Source of the DNA: Ktedonobacter sp. SOSP1-85
GTDB taxonomy: Bacteria; Chloroflexota; Ktedonobacteria; Ktedonobacterales; Ktedonobacteraceae
NCBI RefSeq assembly: GCF_016587415.1
Contig: NZ_BNJI01000001.1
Location: forward strand, 2,705,501 to 2,769,500
Direction of reading: 5' to 3'
Length of the DNA: 64,000 bases
The notes below the pieces were generated by a model. The model was not told the DNA's origin. It saw nothing but the letters and a program-made list of their open reading frames with translations, and did not search any database. The stretch's first letter is position 1. Every line of letters starts with the position of its first letter. This document shows positions 42,508 through 50,256 of this stretch, piece after piece. The translations under genes were made by a program, and so were the position numbers.

Positions 42508-42540
42508 GGTACCGGATAGGTACCAGATGGGTACCACAAA
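42508..42540. repeat. three GGTACC boxes at exact 11-bp spacing
   Basis: GGTACC begins at 42508, 42519 and 42530 in ggtaccNgatN-type units, 24 nt upstream of the TTG start of the membrane/coiled-coil gene. One-turn spacing suggests a regulator or nucleoprotein site. Confidence 0.6.
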
Positions 42541-42622
42541 AACGAGCGTAAAAAGTGGCGATACTCTCATGAGGTTCTCAGGTCATGCTCATGATTTTTC
42601 GCCGCGTGTTGCACTACAAAAA

Positions 42623-42904
42623 CTATTTATGATTGCGTAGAGATTCGCGCCGCTGTTTCGCCTGTGTGCGCCGCTGTTTACGTTCCAGAATGACATTGGC
42701 CTTCGTAACCCGTTCCCAGGAAACATCCAGAGCGCGTAGAAGACGGGCGTAGTGCTGAAACATGAACTCGTTGTTGGCGGCCAGCTGCTTCTTGGCGAAC
42801 TCTTCGCGCTCTGCCTGGACCACTTTGTAGTCTTCCGCGCTAATGGTGCTTGTCGAAAAATCATACTTTGCCGCGTTGGTGTTGGTTGCTGTTGTGTCTG
42901 CCAT
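42623..42904 (-). CDS. small helical protein
   Basis: 93 residues from the ATG at 42904 (AAAGGAT upstream; the frame is open 13 codons earlier). After a Thr/Asn-rich start, a long helix with AEDYKVVQAEREEFAKKQLAANNEFMFQHYARLLRALDVSWERVTKAN and a basic tail (ERKQRRTQAKQRRESLRNHK) follow. Possible DNA-packing or mobilisation accessory protein. No family recognised. Confidence 0.55.
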   Translation of the reverse strand: MADTTATNTNAAKYDFSTSTISAEDYKVVQAEREEFAKKQLAANNEFMFQHYARLLRALDVSWERVTKANVILERKQRRTQAKQRRESLRNHK

Positions 42905-43349
42905 AAATGAAGCATCCTTTCGTTCATCGAGACTGAACCCCAACCGCTGAGGCTCATCGCTGCCAACCCCTTGCGAGATTGGCAGGAGATCAACCTAACG
43001 ATTATCGAAGTACACCTTCTGCGACCTTCGCCTTAAAATATAGGGGTTTAGTGTTGGACTCCTACCCCTACAGGCACCGCCCACTTGTAGCTTCTACGCG
43101 CCTTTTCTCCTGCTCTCACAGGCTACTCAGGCGGGGCTTATTCGTTTTGGTGTACTCTATTCAATTGTTAATGTGCGGGCGGCTACGCCGCGATACTCTC
43201 AAATGTCTCTCGAAACTATCATTTCTATCAATGATTATACGTGAGATTTTTGAGAGTTTCAAGGTTTTTAAAACCAGATTGAGAGTTTTGAGAGAATTTG
43301 TGGTATAATTGGGATAGATTAAGCCAATTATCCTTTGGGAGGGAGCACA
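42905..43349. promoter_or_regulatory. 445-bp divergent control region of the element
   Basis: No supportable gene. Right part: repeated (t)gagagttt/ttttgagag motifs at 43248-43294, then the extended -10 TGGTATAAT (TATAAT at 43304-43309), about 40 nt before the ATG at 43350. The repeats overlap the promoter and may be operators for the HTH protein made from it. Left part contains taggggt...acccct, a possible hairpin. Confidence 0.55.
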
Positions 43350-44228
43350 ATGACCGACTACTTAACCGCAGGCGAAGCAATAGAAGTACTCAAAATACCT
43401 GCCTCCACTTTTTACCGCCTTGCTAAAGAGGGCAAAATTGCAAAGCATTATCCAACGGCTGTCAGTAAGCATGGTGTGTATGATGCTAGAGAGATAGCTC
43501 GATTAGGCAGCAAACTTAAAAGAGAGTCTGAGCCACAGCAAACAGGGGAAACCGATTGGATTCAAAGTTCTGATGTAGGCAACATGTATGACTTGGAGTA
43601 CACGGTCTACGGCGATGAGACCGGCAATCCATCTATAGTCAGAAAGTGGTATGAGCGCAACCCACAGATATGCCGTGTGCTTTATAACAAAGAGGATCGC
43701 CGCGACTTTTGGGGAGCACTTAATATGCTACCACTCAAGGAAGAGACCATTTTCAAGCTTCTACGAGGTGAGATACGCGATATTGACCTGGACCCTCAGA
43801 AAGATATTCTTACGTTTGAGGAGCCGGGTACATACGATTTCTATGTAGCTTCCGTTATTGTTCGCCCTGATCGGAAAAACCATTTCTTGGCACTTGTAAA
43901 CGGTGTGTTTGATTTCTGGTGTGAACAAGCACCAGAACGAAGGCTAAGGAAAATATATGGGCGTGTCGTGTCTGGTGATGGCGAAATGATGGCTAAGAAG
44001 CTTTTCTTCTCCCCTCTCTGGCACATTTCAGACAGTGCATACGTATTAGATATGACCCGCCCGAACCCATCGCGCCTCGTCCAAAGTTTTCAGTATGCCG
44101 TGAATTCTAAGATAGAAGAAGCTTCTTTGACAGCCAAAATGACAGCCAAAGAAGCGAACAATAGCGAATGCAGGGGTACTAAAGCGGATACAGAACAAAC
44201 TTCAACAGAGAGCACAGAACTGCTATAA
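43350..44228 (+). CDS. HTH protein with uncharacterised C-terminal domain
   Basis: 292 residues from the ATG at 43350 (GGGAGG upstream). N-terminal HTH_17/MerR-like domain: DYLTAGEAIEVLKIPASTFYRLAKEGKIAKHYPTAVSKHGVYDAREIARLG. The central and C-terminal domain has YGDETGNPSIVRKWYERNPQICRVLYNKEDRRDFWGALNMLPL and LVNGVFDFWCEQAPERRLRKIYGRVVSGDGEMMAKKLFFSPLWHI, with a pattern that may be acetyltransferase-like; I am not sure. The last 30 residues are polar Thr/Glu/Ser-rich. A candidate attachment repeat lies inside the coding sequence near its end (44129-44148). Confidence 0.65.
   Translation: MTDYLTAGEAIEVLKIPASTFYRLAKEGKIAKHYPTAVSKHGVYDAREIARLGSKLKRESEPQQTGETDWIQSSDVGNMYDLEYTVYGDETGNPSIVRKWYERNPQICRVLYNKEDRRDFWGALNMLPLKEETIFKLLRGEIRDIDLDPQKDILTFEEPGTYDFYVASVIVRPDRKNHFLALVNGVFDFWCEQAPERRLRKIYGRVVSGDGEMMAKKLFFSPLWHISDSAYVLDMTRPNPSRLVQSFQYAVNSKIEEASLTAKMTAKEANNSECRGTKADTEQTSTESTELL
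44129..44148. repeat. candidate element end (right): gacagccaaaatgacagcca
   Basis: 19 of 20 bases equal 31639-31658, in the same orientation. It encodes LTAKMTAK in the HTH protein. If it is the attachment core, the last 27 codons of that gene come from flanking DNA. Confidence 0.4.
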
Positions 44229-44306
44229 TATATCTACAAGATATATTTCCCTGGCACTGGCCTTCTTAAATTGCTTCTGCTGGGAAATTGGGAACGCACA
44301 AAACCT

Positions 44307-44473
44307 GGTAGGGACCAGCTTTAGCGCGTCCGAAGGAGATTGATCGCCTGTGGGCGCAACTCCAAATATTCTCAGGCAACATTTCGCATAATGGGTCGCA
44401 CATTCCTGGCAAAAACAAGCTTACGTCACACTGTCATGAATGGCATTTGGACGCGCTAAAGCTGGTCCCTACC
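44307..44473. mobile_element. 167-bp MITE-like element with perfect 25-bp terminal inverted repeats
   Basis: Left end 44307-44331 begins ggtagggaccagctttagcg, and the right end 44449-44473 is its exact reverse complement. No coding sequence lies inside. The end GGTAGGGACCAGC occurs again at 1561. No clear target duplication. The right end stops 20 nt before the PadR start codon. Confidence 0.75.
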
Positions 44474-44493
44474 GGAAGAGGATAAGTGGCTTT

Positions 44494-45108
44494 ATGTCAG
44501 TTGATCATATTGTGCTGGGTATCATCGGCCTGGCGCCCAGTACGGGCTATGATATGCGAGCCGAGATTGAGAAGGGCAGCATTGGTCTCCTTTCGGCGCT
44601 GAGCTTTGGCAGTATCTATCCCCGTGTACGCGCACTTCAGGACGAAGGCTTTGTACGTATGGAGCAAGAAGATAAAGATGGGCGCAAACGCAAGCTCTAT
44701 GAATTGACGGCCAAGGGTTGGCAAGAGCTCCAGCGCTGGCTTATGGACGAAGAGGCGGCCTATCCTCTCCCCATGCGCGACGAACTCCTGGTGAAGATCC
44801 TCTTCTGGGGCATCGCTGGCGCGGAGCGCCACACCCTGCGCGAACATTTACAGGCGCGCCGCGAGGAATCAGAGGAACTGCTCACCTACCTGCGCAGCCT
44901 CCAGAGCGACGGCGTTACCTTTATTGATGAATATGGCATGCTAGTCTTCTCATACATGGAAACAAAGATTGAGGGCGAGCTGGCGTGGATTGAGAAGGCC
45001 AGCACTCAACTCTTACAGGAGCCTGAACTGCCTCCCCAGGACCCCAAATGGCTGGCGGTTCTCCAGAAGGCACGCCGCAAAAAAGCCCTGGGCGAAAGCG
45101 AGGAATAG
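44494..45108 (+). CDS. PadR-family transcriptional regulator
   Basis: 204 residues from the ATG at 44494 (ggaagagg upstream). An earlier ATG at 44440 lies inside the MITE and gives 18 extra residues without similarity. Winged helix: MSVDHIVLGIIGLAPSTGYDMRAEIEKG ... ALSFGSIYPRVRALQDEGFVRMEQEDKDGRKRKLYELTAKGWQELQRWL, which matches PadR. The C-terminal helical domain is of the Vir_act_alpha_C type (residues about 95-190), used for dimerisation and ligand response. Commonly represses transporter or detoxification genes. Confidence 0.88.
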   Translation: MSVDHIVLGIIGLAPSTGYDMRAEIEKGSIGLLSALSFGSIYPRVRALQDEGFVRMEQEDKDGRKRKLYELTAKGWQELQRWLMDEEAAYPLPMRDELLVKILFWGIAGAERHTLREHLQARREESEELLTYLRSLQSDGVTFIDEYGMLVFSYMETKIEGELAWIEKASTQLLQEPELPPQDPKWLAVLQKARRKKALGESEE

Positions 45109-45229
45109 TCATAGATGACTTTTGCCGAGGATTCGCCTTGTTGCTCTTGACGAGACACGCAAAACGCACTATGGTACTAGGTAAAGCATTGCTAATTCAG
45201 TAGATCACATAGTAGAGGTAAGCTCTCGC

Positions 45230-45853
45230 ATGGAACTCTTAGACTTCACGATTCTCGTGCTCTCGTTTGTTATTGTTGTCTTTTTGGCAGCAATTCTCTT
45301 TATTCGCCCGTCGAGAGCTGTCCTCATAGCCTCGCTCCTTGGCGGCCTGGTCCTGGCACTGGTCAATATACTCTTTGACGTAATCGCCGCCTATGCCAAT
45401 TTCTGGCACTATGTCTTCACCGCGCCTAAGCCAAGCCAGCGCTTTCCCTGGAATATCGATCCCCAGGCATTCTATCACCTGGTGACGCACTTTCCTGTGA
45501 CGTACTATATCAGCACTGGCCTGGTCTATGGCTCAATTGTCTACCTGCTTATCTGGCGCTTTGAGAAGGGACCCAAAGCCTGGTTCGCCAAACTGCTCCT
45601 CTTTGGCATCCCCCTGTTCTGCATCCTGCGCGATGTGTATGGGGCAGCCACACATACCGCGTATCTGCACTGGGATAGCGTGGGTGGCATTGTGCTCACC
45701 GTCCTGCTCTGGCCCATCGCCTTCTATGCAGGCTATCTGCTCTTCAAAAAGCTCGCTCCCTCACACCAGGTCGTTGAGGCCCAGCGTCAGGAAGAGGAAG
45801 AGCGCGAGGCGGCCCGCATTCAAGCACTGAAAGCCGCTTCCTCCCAGCAATAA
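45230..45853 (+). CDS. multi-pass membrane protein of unknown function
   Basis: 207 residues with five to six hydrophobic segments (FTILVLSFVIVVFLAAILFI, LIASLLGGLVLALVNILFDVIAAY, YYISTGLVYGSIVYLLIW, LLLFGIPLFCILRDVYG, GIVLTVLLWPIAFYAGYLLF). The conserved-looking part FDVIAAYANFWHY resembles CBO0543-type proteins. A charged C-terminal helix (EAQRQEEEEREAARIQALK) lies in the cytosol. It lies 121 nt after the PadR gene and may be controlled by it. Confidence 0.65.
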   Translation: MELLDFTILVLSFVIVVFLAAILFIRPSRAVLIASLLGGLVLALVNILFDVIAAYANFWHYVFTAPKPSQRFPWNIDPQAFYHLVTHFPVTYYISTGLVYGSIVYLLIWRFEKGPKAWFAKLLLFGIPLFCILRDVYGAATHTAYLHWDSVGGIVLTVLLWPIAFYAGYLLFKKLAPSHQVVEAQRQEEEEREAARIQALKAASSQQ

Positions 45854-45862
45854 TCTTTTTGC

Positions 45863-45939
45863 TTTGTAGTAAAGTAACGAATAAGCGGATTGGGCCGGCA
45901 GAGCCGGCCCAATCCGCTTATTCGTTACTTTACTACAAA
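45863..45939. terminator. 37-bp perfect hairpin between convergent genes
   Basis: Arms 45863-45899 and 45903-45939, loop aga. The stop codon of the HAD gene starts on the next base, 45940. Nine bases separate it from the membrane-protein stop. Confidence 0.88.
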
Positions 45940-46728
45940 TTACTCCTGGACATCCTGAAGGACGGCGGCCAGATTTTCATAGACATGATCGGGCTGAATC
46001 GTCGAGCGCTCAAGCGTCTCACGGCTGGCACGACCAGAGAGGACGAGCAGTGTATGCGTTCCCGCCGACTTACCCGCCAGGATATCGACCTCCAGGCCAT
46101 CGCCGATCATGACCGTCTCCTCTGGCTGGCTGCCAAGAGTCTGCATGGCCTCCACCAGTAGACCCGGCTGAGGTTTGCCTATAACCTCGGGCGTCACGGA
46201 ACTGCCCGCCTCGATGGCGGCCACCATCGTACCAGTACCGGCGATAAAGCCGTCGGCAACTGGCAGCAAGGGGTCGCGATTAATGGCGACAAAGGCCGCG
46301 CCGTTACGGACGGCATGCACTGCCGCGGTCAGCTTCTCATAGGTAAACTGGCGATCTAGCCCGACCAGAACAGCATCGACATGCTCTTCCTGGGTGTCGG
46401 CAAGCTTTAAATTATGCTCATGCGCGATATCATACAGAGGGCGCTCACCAATCAGGTGAATGGTCCCATTAGGGAAACGGCGCGCGATCTGTTTAACCGC
46501 GGCCTGGCCAGCCCCAAGCACATGCTCAAGGCTTGTATCAATGCCCAGGCCAATAAGCTTATCCAGGACCTGCTGCTCACTAGCAAACGAGTTATTGGTC
46601 AGAAAGAGATATTTCTTCCCTGTCAGTTCAAGCCAGTCCACAAATTCCTTCGCGCCCGGTACCAGGGTCTCCCCACGGTAAACGACGCCATCCAGGTCAA
46701 TCAGATAGGTTGTATATGGTGGTAACAT
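45940..46728 (-). CDS. HAD-IIA family phosphatase (NagD-like)
   Basis: 262 residues. Motif I is TYLIDLDGVVYRGE; motif II is FLTNNSF; then the type-II cap; the Lys motif is IGKPQPGLL; motif IV is VMIGDGLEVDILAGKSAGTHTLLVLSG. This is the signature of the NagD/4-nitrophenylphosphatase/phosphoglycolate-phosphatase group, which removes phosphate from sugar or nucleotide phosphates in the cytosol. It is transcribed behind dnaA but separated from it by a 25-bp hairpin. Confidence 0.92.
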   Translation of the reverse strand: MLPPYTTYLIDLDGVVYRGETLVPGAKEFVDWLELTGKKYLFLTNNSFASEQQVLDKLIGLGIDTSLEHVLGAGQAAVKQIARRFPNGTIHLIGERPLYDIAHEHNLKLADTQEEHVDAVLVGLDRQFTYEKLTAAVHAVRNGAAFVAINRDPLLPVADGFIAGTGTMVAAIEAGSSVTPEVIGKPQPGLLVEAMQTLGSQPEETVMIGDGLEVDILAGKSAGTHTLLVLSGRASRETLERSTIQPDHVYENLAAVLQDVQE

Positions 46729-46861
46729 ACTTCTCCAAATACATGCAAGTTATTATATGCTTCTATTATATCGTCTAAAAACGGGACTAGACAAAAATAA
46801 AAATCGGCCAACGTGGAAAAAAACGAGAGTTGGTAGGAAAAATGGGGGAGTATAGAGTAAT

Positions 46862-46916
46862 ATGCGGTTATGCAGGAGTTGGCGGCGCATGGCCGCCAAC
46901 TCCTGCATAACCGCAT
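46862..46916 (-). terminator. 25-bp perfect hairpin after dnaA
   Basis: Arms 46862-46886 and 46892-46916, loop gcatg. It begins four bases after the dnaA stop on the minus strand. Confidence 0.88.
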
Positions 46917-46919
46917 CCT

Positions 46920-48467
46920 CTAATCGCGTAAGAGCTGTTCGCGGATGGTGGAGACATCCTGGCGCAGGGTGGGATTCTGTTTGAGGTTGCGCTCAATCTT
47001 TTCGCAGGCGTGGAGCACCGTGCTATGGTCACGTTTACCGAAGAGCTGGCCAATTTCAAACAGTGAGATCTGAGTCTCCTGGCGAATTAAATACATCGCG
47101 ACCTGGCGCGGAACCACAATATGCTTATCGCGCTGTTTGCTACACATCGCTTCAAAGGAGACACGGTAGTAATCAGCGACGGCCTGCGCGATCTGACGCC
47201 CATCCAGGTGCGTTTCACGGTGATCCGCCCCCAACGAGGACATGGCGGCACGTGCCACGTCTAGCGTTAAATCTACGCGATGCAGCTGCTGATAGGCCAT
47301 CAAGCGATTGAGGCAGCCCTCTAGCTCACGAATGTTCGTCTGCACACGACCCGCAATATACGAGATGATCTCGTCAGGGACCCGGTAGTGCAAAGCATCC
47401 GCCTTGACGCGCAGAATCGCCATACGTGTCTCTAGATCTGGCGGCTGGATATCTGCCACCAGGCCCCACTCAAAGCGCGAACGCAGACGCTCTTCCAGGC
47501 TGGCAATGGCCTTGGGTGGGCGATCACTACAGATCACAATCTGCTTGCTCATCTCATGCAGACTGTTAAAGGTGTGAAAGAACTCCTCCTCGGTCGACTC
47601 CTTGCCAGCGATAAACTGGATATCGTCAACGAGCAGGATATCAACCGAGCGATACTTGGCACGAAACTCCTCGGTCGTACGATAACGAATGGCGTTAATG
47701 ATCTCATTAGTAAACTGCTCGGAGGAGACATAGAGGACCGCCAGCCCTGTCTGCACCCCCTGCTGACCAATAGCATGCAGCAGGTGAGTCTTTCCCAGTC
47801 CGACACCTCCATAGAGGAAGAGCGGGTTATACGACTCACCGGGAGCCTCGGCAACCGCCAGTGAGGCGGCATGAGCCAGCCGATTACTGCTACCGACAAT
47901 AAAGGTATCGAAGCTATACCGAGGATTGAGGCGATTATTTGTCAATATGCCTGACCGCTGCTCATTCTCCCATTGCTCCTGTTGAGAAGCCACGCCAGCC
48001 TGGAATGACTGATAAGATGCTGCGTTTTGCTCATACGACGGCGCTTCAGGTGTGCGCGCTGCTTTATGGGGAATACTGCGGTTAATACTGCGATCATAGA
48101 AGTTATACCCATTCTGCGCCGCCGATGTCGATGCGGCCAGGTGCGGCGTCGCGACCTCTTCCTGAGCTGGCAAGGGCTCCTCGCCTGGCTCATGAGTCAC
48201 TTCAAGCACAATGGTCCGCCCCGTTACCTCTTGTAAGGCCTCTTCCATTACTTCTAGCCAGTGCGAGGTCAGGACATCACGAGCAAGGTCATTATGCACT
48301 TGCAGCGAGAGATAAAGCGATTCCGTCTCCTCATGCGCGCCACCTTCAGTAGTCTGAGAGGCAAGTAGATGAGCCTCTTGCAACCACTGACGCGTCACAG
48401 GGTCTAGCGACTCGTGTTGCAGCAGTCGCTCAAGCGTCGAGCGCCAAATCGTAGCAGTGTTCACCAT
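46920..48467 (-). CDS. dnaA: chromosomal replication initiator protein DnaA
   Basis: 515 residues. Domain I at the N-terminus (about residues 1-95), a Gln/Ala-rich domain II linker, and domain III AAA+ with Walker A LYGGVGLGKTHLLHAIG, Walker B ILLVDDIQFIAGK and the sensor region. Domain IV carries the DnaA-box-binding motif KRDHSTVLHACEKIE, diagnostic of the family. It binds DnaA boxes at oriC and opens the duplex. The usual neighbour dnaN is absent; the flanking genes are a phosphatase and ridA. I found no TTATCCACA-type cluster near it. Confidence 0.97.
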   Translation of the reverse strand: MVNTATIWRSTLERLLQHESLDPVTRQWLQEAHLLASQTTEGGAHEETESLYLSLQVHNDLARDVLTSHWLEVMEEALQEVTGRTIVLEVTHEPGEEPLPAQEEVATPHLAASTSAAQNGYNFYDRSINRSIPHKAARTPEAPSYEQNAASYQSFQAGVASQQEQWENEQRSGILTNNRLNPRYSFDTFIVGSSNRLAHAASLAVAEAPGESYNPLFLYGGVGLGKTHLLHAIGQQGVQTGLAVLYVSSEQFTNEIINAIRYRTTEEFRAKYRSVDILLVDDIQFIAGKESTEEEFFHTFNSLHEMSKQIVICSDRPPKAIASLEERLRSRFEWGLVADIQPPDLETRMAILRVKADALHYRVPDEIISYIAGRVQTNIRELEGCLNRLMAYQQLHRVDLTLDVARAAMSSLGADHRETHLDGRQIAQAVADYYRVSFEAMCSKQRDKHIVVPRQVAMYLIRQETQISLFEIGQLFGKRDHSTVLHACEKIERNLKQNPTLRQDVSTIREQLLRD

Positions 48468-48510
48468 GTACTCCAGTAGGGCATAGCAGCTCTCGTACTA
48501 GTTGCTTAAA

Positions 48511-48900
48511 CTAGTCCTCGGCCAAAGCAACGCATTCAATCTCGACCAAGGATTTGCGTGGTAAGTCAGCGACAGCAATCGCTGAACGAGCAGGGAGAAT
48601 GTCACCGGTGAAGTAAGTCGCGTAAACGGCATTCATGGCTTGAAAGTGATCCATGGTTGTCAGGAAAACGGTTGTCTTGACGACCTTCTGGAGGGAGGAA
48701 CCCGCAGCCTCTAGCACTGCGCGCAGATTCTGTAACACCTGGTGCGTCTGAGCGGTTACATCTGCACCGACAATCTCGCCACTGGTTGGATCCAGGGGAA
48801 TCTGTCCGGAGGTGTAGATAAACTGTCCATAACGAATGGCCTGGCTATAAGGGCCAATAGCGGCCGGGGCGTTAGCAGTCTGAATCTTCTCACGTTCCAT
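48511..48900 (-). CDS. ridA: RidA family enamine/imine deaminase
   Basis: 129 residues, standard length. QTANAPAAIGPYSQAIRYGQFIYTSGQIPLDP and NLRAVLEAAGSSLQKVVKTTVFL match the YjgF/YER057c/UK114 fold. The C-terminal ARSAIAVADLPRKSLVEIECVAL contains the active-site Arg (PARSA) and the Glu near IEC. It hydrolyses reactive 2-aminoacrylate and related enamines in the cytosol. It lies just upstream of dnaA in the same direction, 43 nt apart. Confidence 0.95.
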   Translation of the reverse strand: MEREKIQTANAPAAIGPYSQAIRYGQFIYTSGQIPLDPTSGEIVGADVTAQTHQVLQNLRAVLEAAGSSLQKVVKTTVFLTTMDHFQAMNAVYATYFTGDILPARSAIAVADLPRKSLVEIECVALAED

Positions 48901-48961
48901 AAATGTTGTTCTCCACTCCTGAAATTTTTATTAATTGTATGTGCGACCCTTTGCTTAACTT

Positions 48962-48981
48962 CTCGCGCCTGCGGCGCTCGC
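48962..48981. repeat. short dispersed palindrome (reverse orientation)
   Basis: ctcgcgcctgcggcgctcgc is the reverse complement of 24154-24173, upstream of ridA. Confidence 0.6.
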
Positions 48982-49095
48982 TTGGGAAAGGTGTGTATGC
49001 TATTTAGGTAAGTCACACAGACGAAAATGCGCAGGAGACATCCTCTATCCTAAAAGACGAGAAAAGTCTCCTGCCTCTCTTTATGCAAACTGGCG

Positions 49096-50073
49096 CTAAC
49101 TCCTAGTAAGGTCCACGCCCTGAGGGTGGTATCCGCCCCTGACCATCGATGCCCGGATTATATTGGGGGGATACATCTGCGTAGCAGGCGTGGTTGCGGG
49201 CCTCGCTTTGCTGATCTCACGCGCGCACTGGCGCAAGGTTTGCTGCATCTCGGCCGCGGATGTAAAGCGGTCCTCCGGCTCCTTCTGTAACGTTCGCATC
49301 ACCACCTGCTCAACAGCGGGGGGAACATTTGGATTGAAGGGGCGCAAAGGCGGAGGCTGCGCCGAGGCATGTTGCATGGCAATGGAGACGGCGGTTGGAC
49401 CCACAAAAGGTGGTCTCCCAGCAAGCATCTCAAACATTACAACACCGAGAGAATAGAGGTCAGACGAAGCGGTCAATGTCTCGCCGCGAGCTTGCTCTGG
49501 AGAAAGATAATCGGCGGTTCCCAACACAATACCACTATTCGTCAGTCCGGCATCCTCAGCGACACGCACGATACCAAAGTCTGTAAGCTTCACCCACGCC
49601 CCGCCATCGCTCAGGCCACCACCTGCGTTACCGCTACGGGCAAGCATAATATTCTGCGGCTTAATATCGCGATGAATAAAGCCTCGCGCATGCGCAACCT
49701 GGAGCACGGCGCATACCTGGGAGGCAATCTCTATCGCCTCGCGTGCCTGTAGCTGCCGACGCTGGCCGATCAACTGCTTTAATGTCGGGCCATGAATATA
49801 TTCCATGACCAGAAAATACTGGCCCGCTTCTTCTACAAAGTCATAAATAGTGACGGCGTTGGGGTGCGCGAGCGCAGCGGCGGCGCGTGCCTCTCGGCGG
49901 AAACGTTCCACAGCTCGCGCATCACTCTTATCAAGTGAGCGCAAAACTTTGGCCGCCACGATACGTTCTACGCGATGATCCCAGGTTTTGAAGACGCTGG
50001 CCATACCGCCAGTAGCGATATGCTCGCGAATTTCGTACCGTCCAGCAATTAAAGTGCCTTCGAATTGGTTCAA
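49096..50073 (-). CDS. cytosolic Hanks-type Ser/Thr protein kinase
   Basis: 325 residues. Gly-loop ATGGMASVFKTWDH, Lys in AAKVLRSL, catalytic loop FIHRDIKPQNIML (HRD), DFG in LTDFGIVRVA, activation segment GTADYLSPEQARG, APE-like SPEQ. The kinase fold takes residues about 10-270; a short Pro/Arg tail without membrane helix follows. Substrates unknown. It precedes no obvious partner; an LCP/propeller operon lies upstream in the same direction but is separated by a long hairpin. Confidence 0.93.
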   Translation of the reverse strand: MNQFEGTLIAGRYEIREHIATGGMASVFKTWDHRVERIVAAKVLRSLDKSDARAVERFRREARAAAALAHPNAVTIYDFVEEAGQYFLVMEYIHGPTLKQLIGQRRQLQAREAIEIASQVCAVLQVAHARGFIHRDIKPQNIMLARSGNAGGGLSDGGAWVKLTDFGIVRVAEDAGLTNSGIVLGTADYLSPEQARGETLTASSDLYSLGVVMFEMLAGRPPFVGPTAVSIAMQHASAQPPPLRPFNPNVPPAVEQVVMRTLQKEPEDRFTSAAEMQQTLRQCAREISKARPATTPATQMYPPNIIRASMVRGGYHPQGVDLTRS

Positions 50074-50190
50074 CGTACCTACCTCAAGCGACCTGGGTCA
50101 GGTGAAAGTAAGACAAAAATAAAGTATAAATCTGCACGTTCAGAGGGTAGTATATCATCAATGCGTTATGTCGTCGAGTTTTTAGGAGTA

Positions 50191-50252
50191 GGAGGTGTAT
50201 ATGTGCATGGGAAGCGGGCACTCGCTCACTTCCCATGCACATATACACCTCC
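50191..50252 (-). terminator. 24-bp perfect hairpin after the propeller lipoprotein
   Basis: Arms 50191-50214 and 50229-50252, 14-nt loop; it begins four bases after the stop at 50257 on the minus strand. Confidence 0.85.
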
Positions 50253-50256
50253 AAAA

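Noticed and set aside
42589..42993. 134-codon minus-strand frame overlapping the small helical protein
   Set aside because: The other frame (42623-42904) has a ribosome-binding site and a coherent helical, basic composition.
46730..46860. oriC directly beside dnaA
   Set aside because: Although AT-rich, it contains no DnaA-box cluster that I can see.
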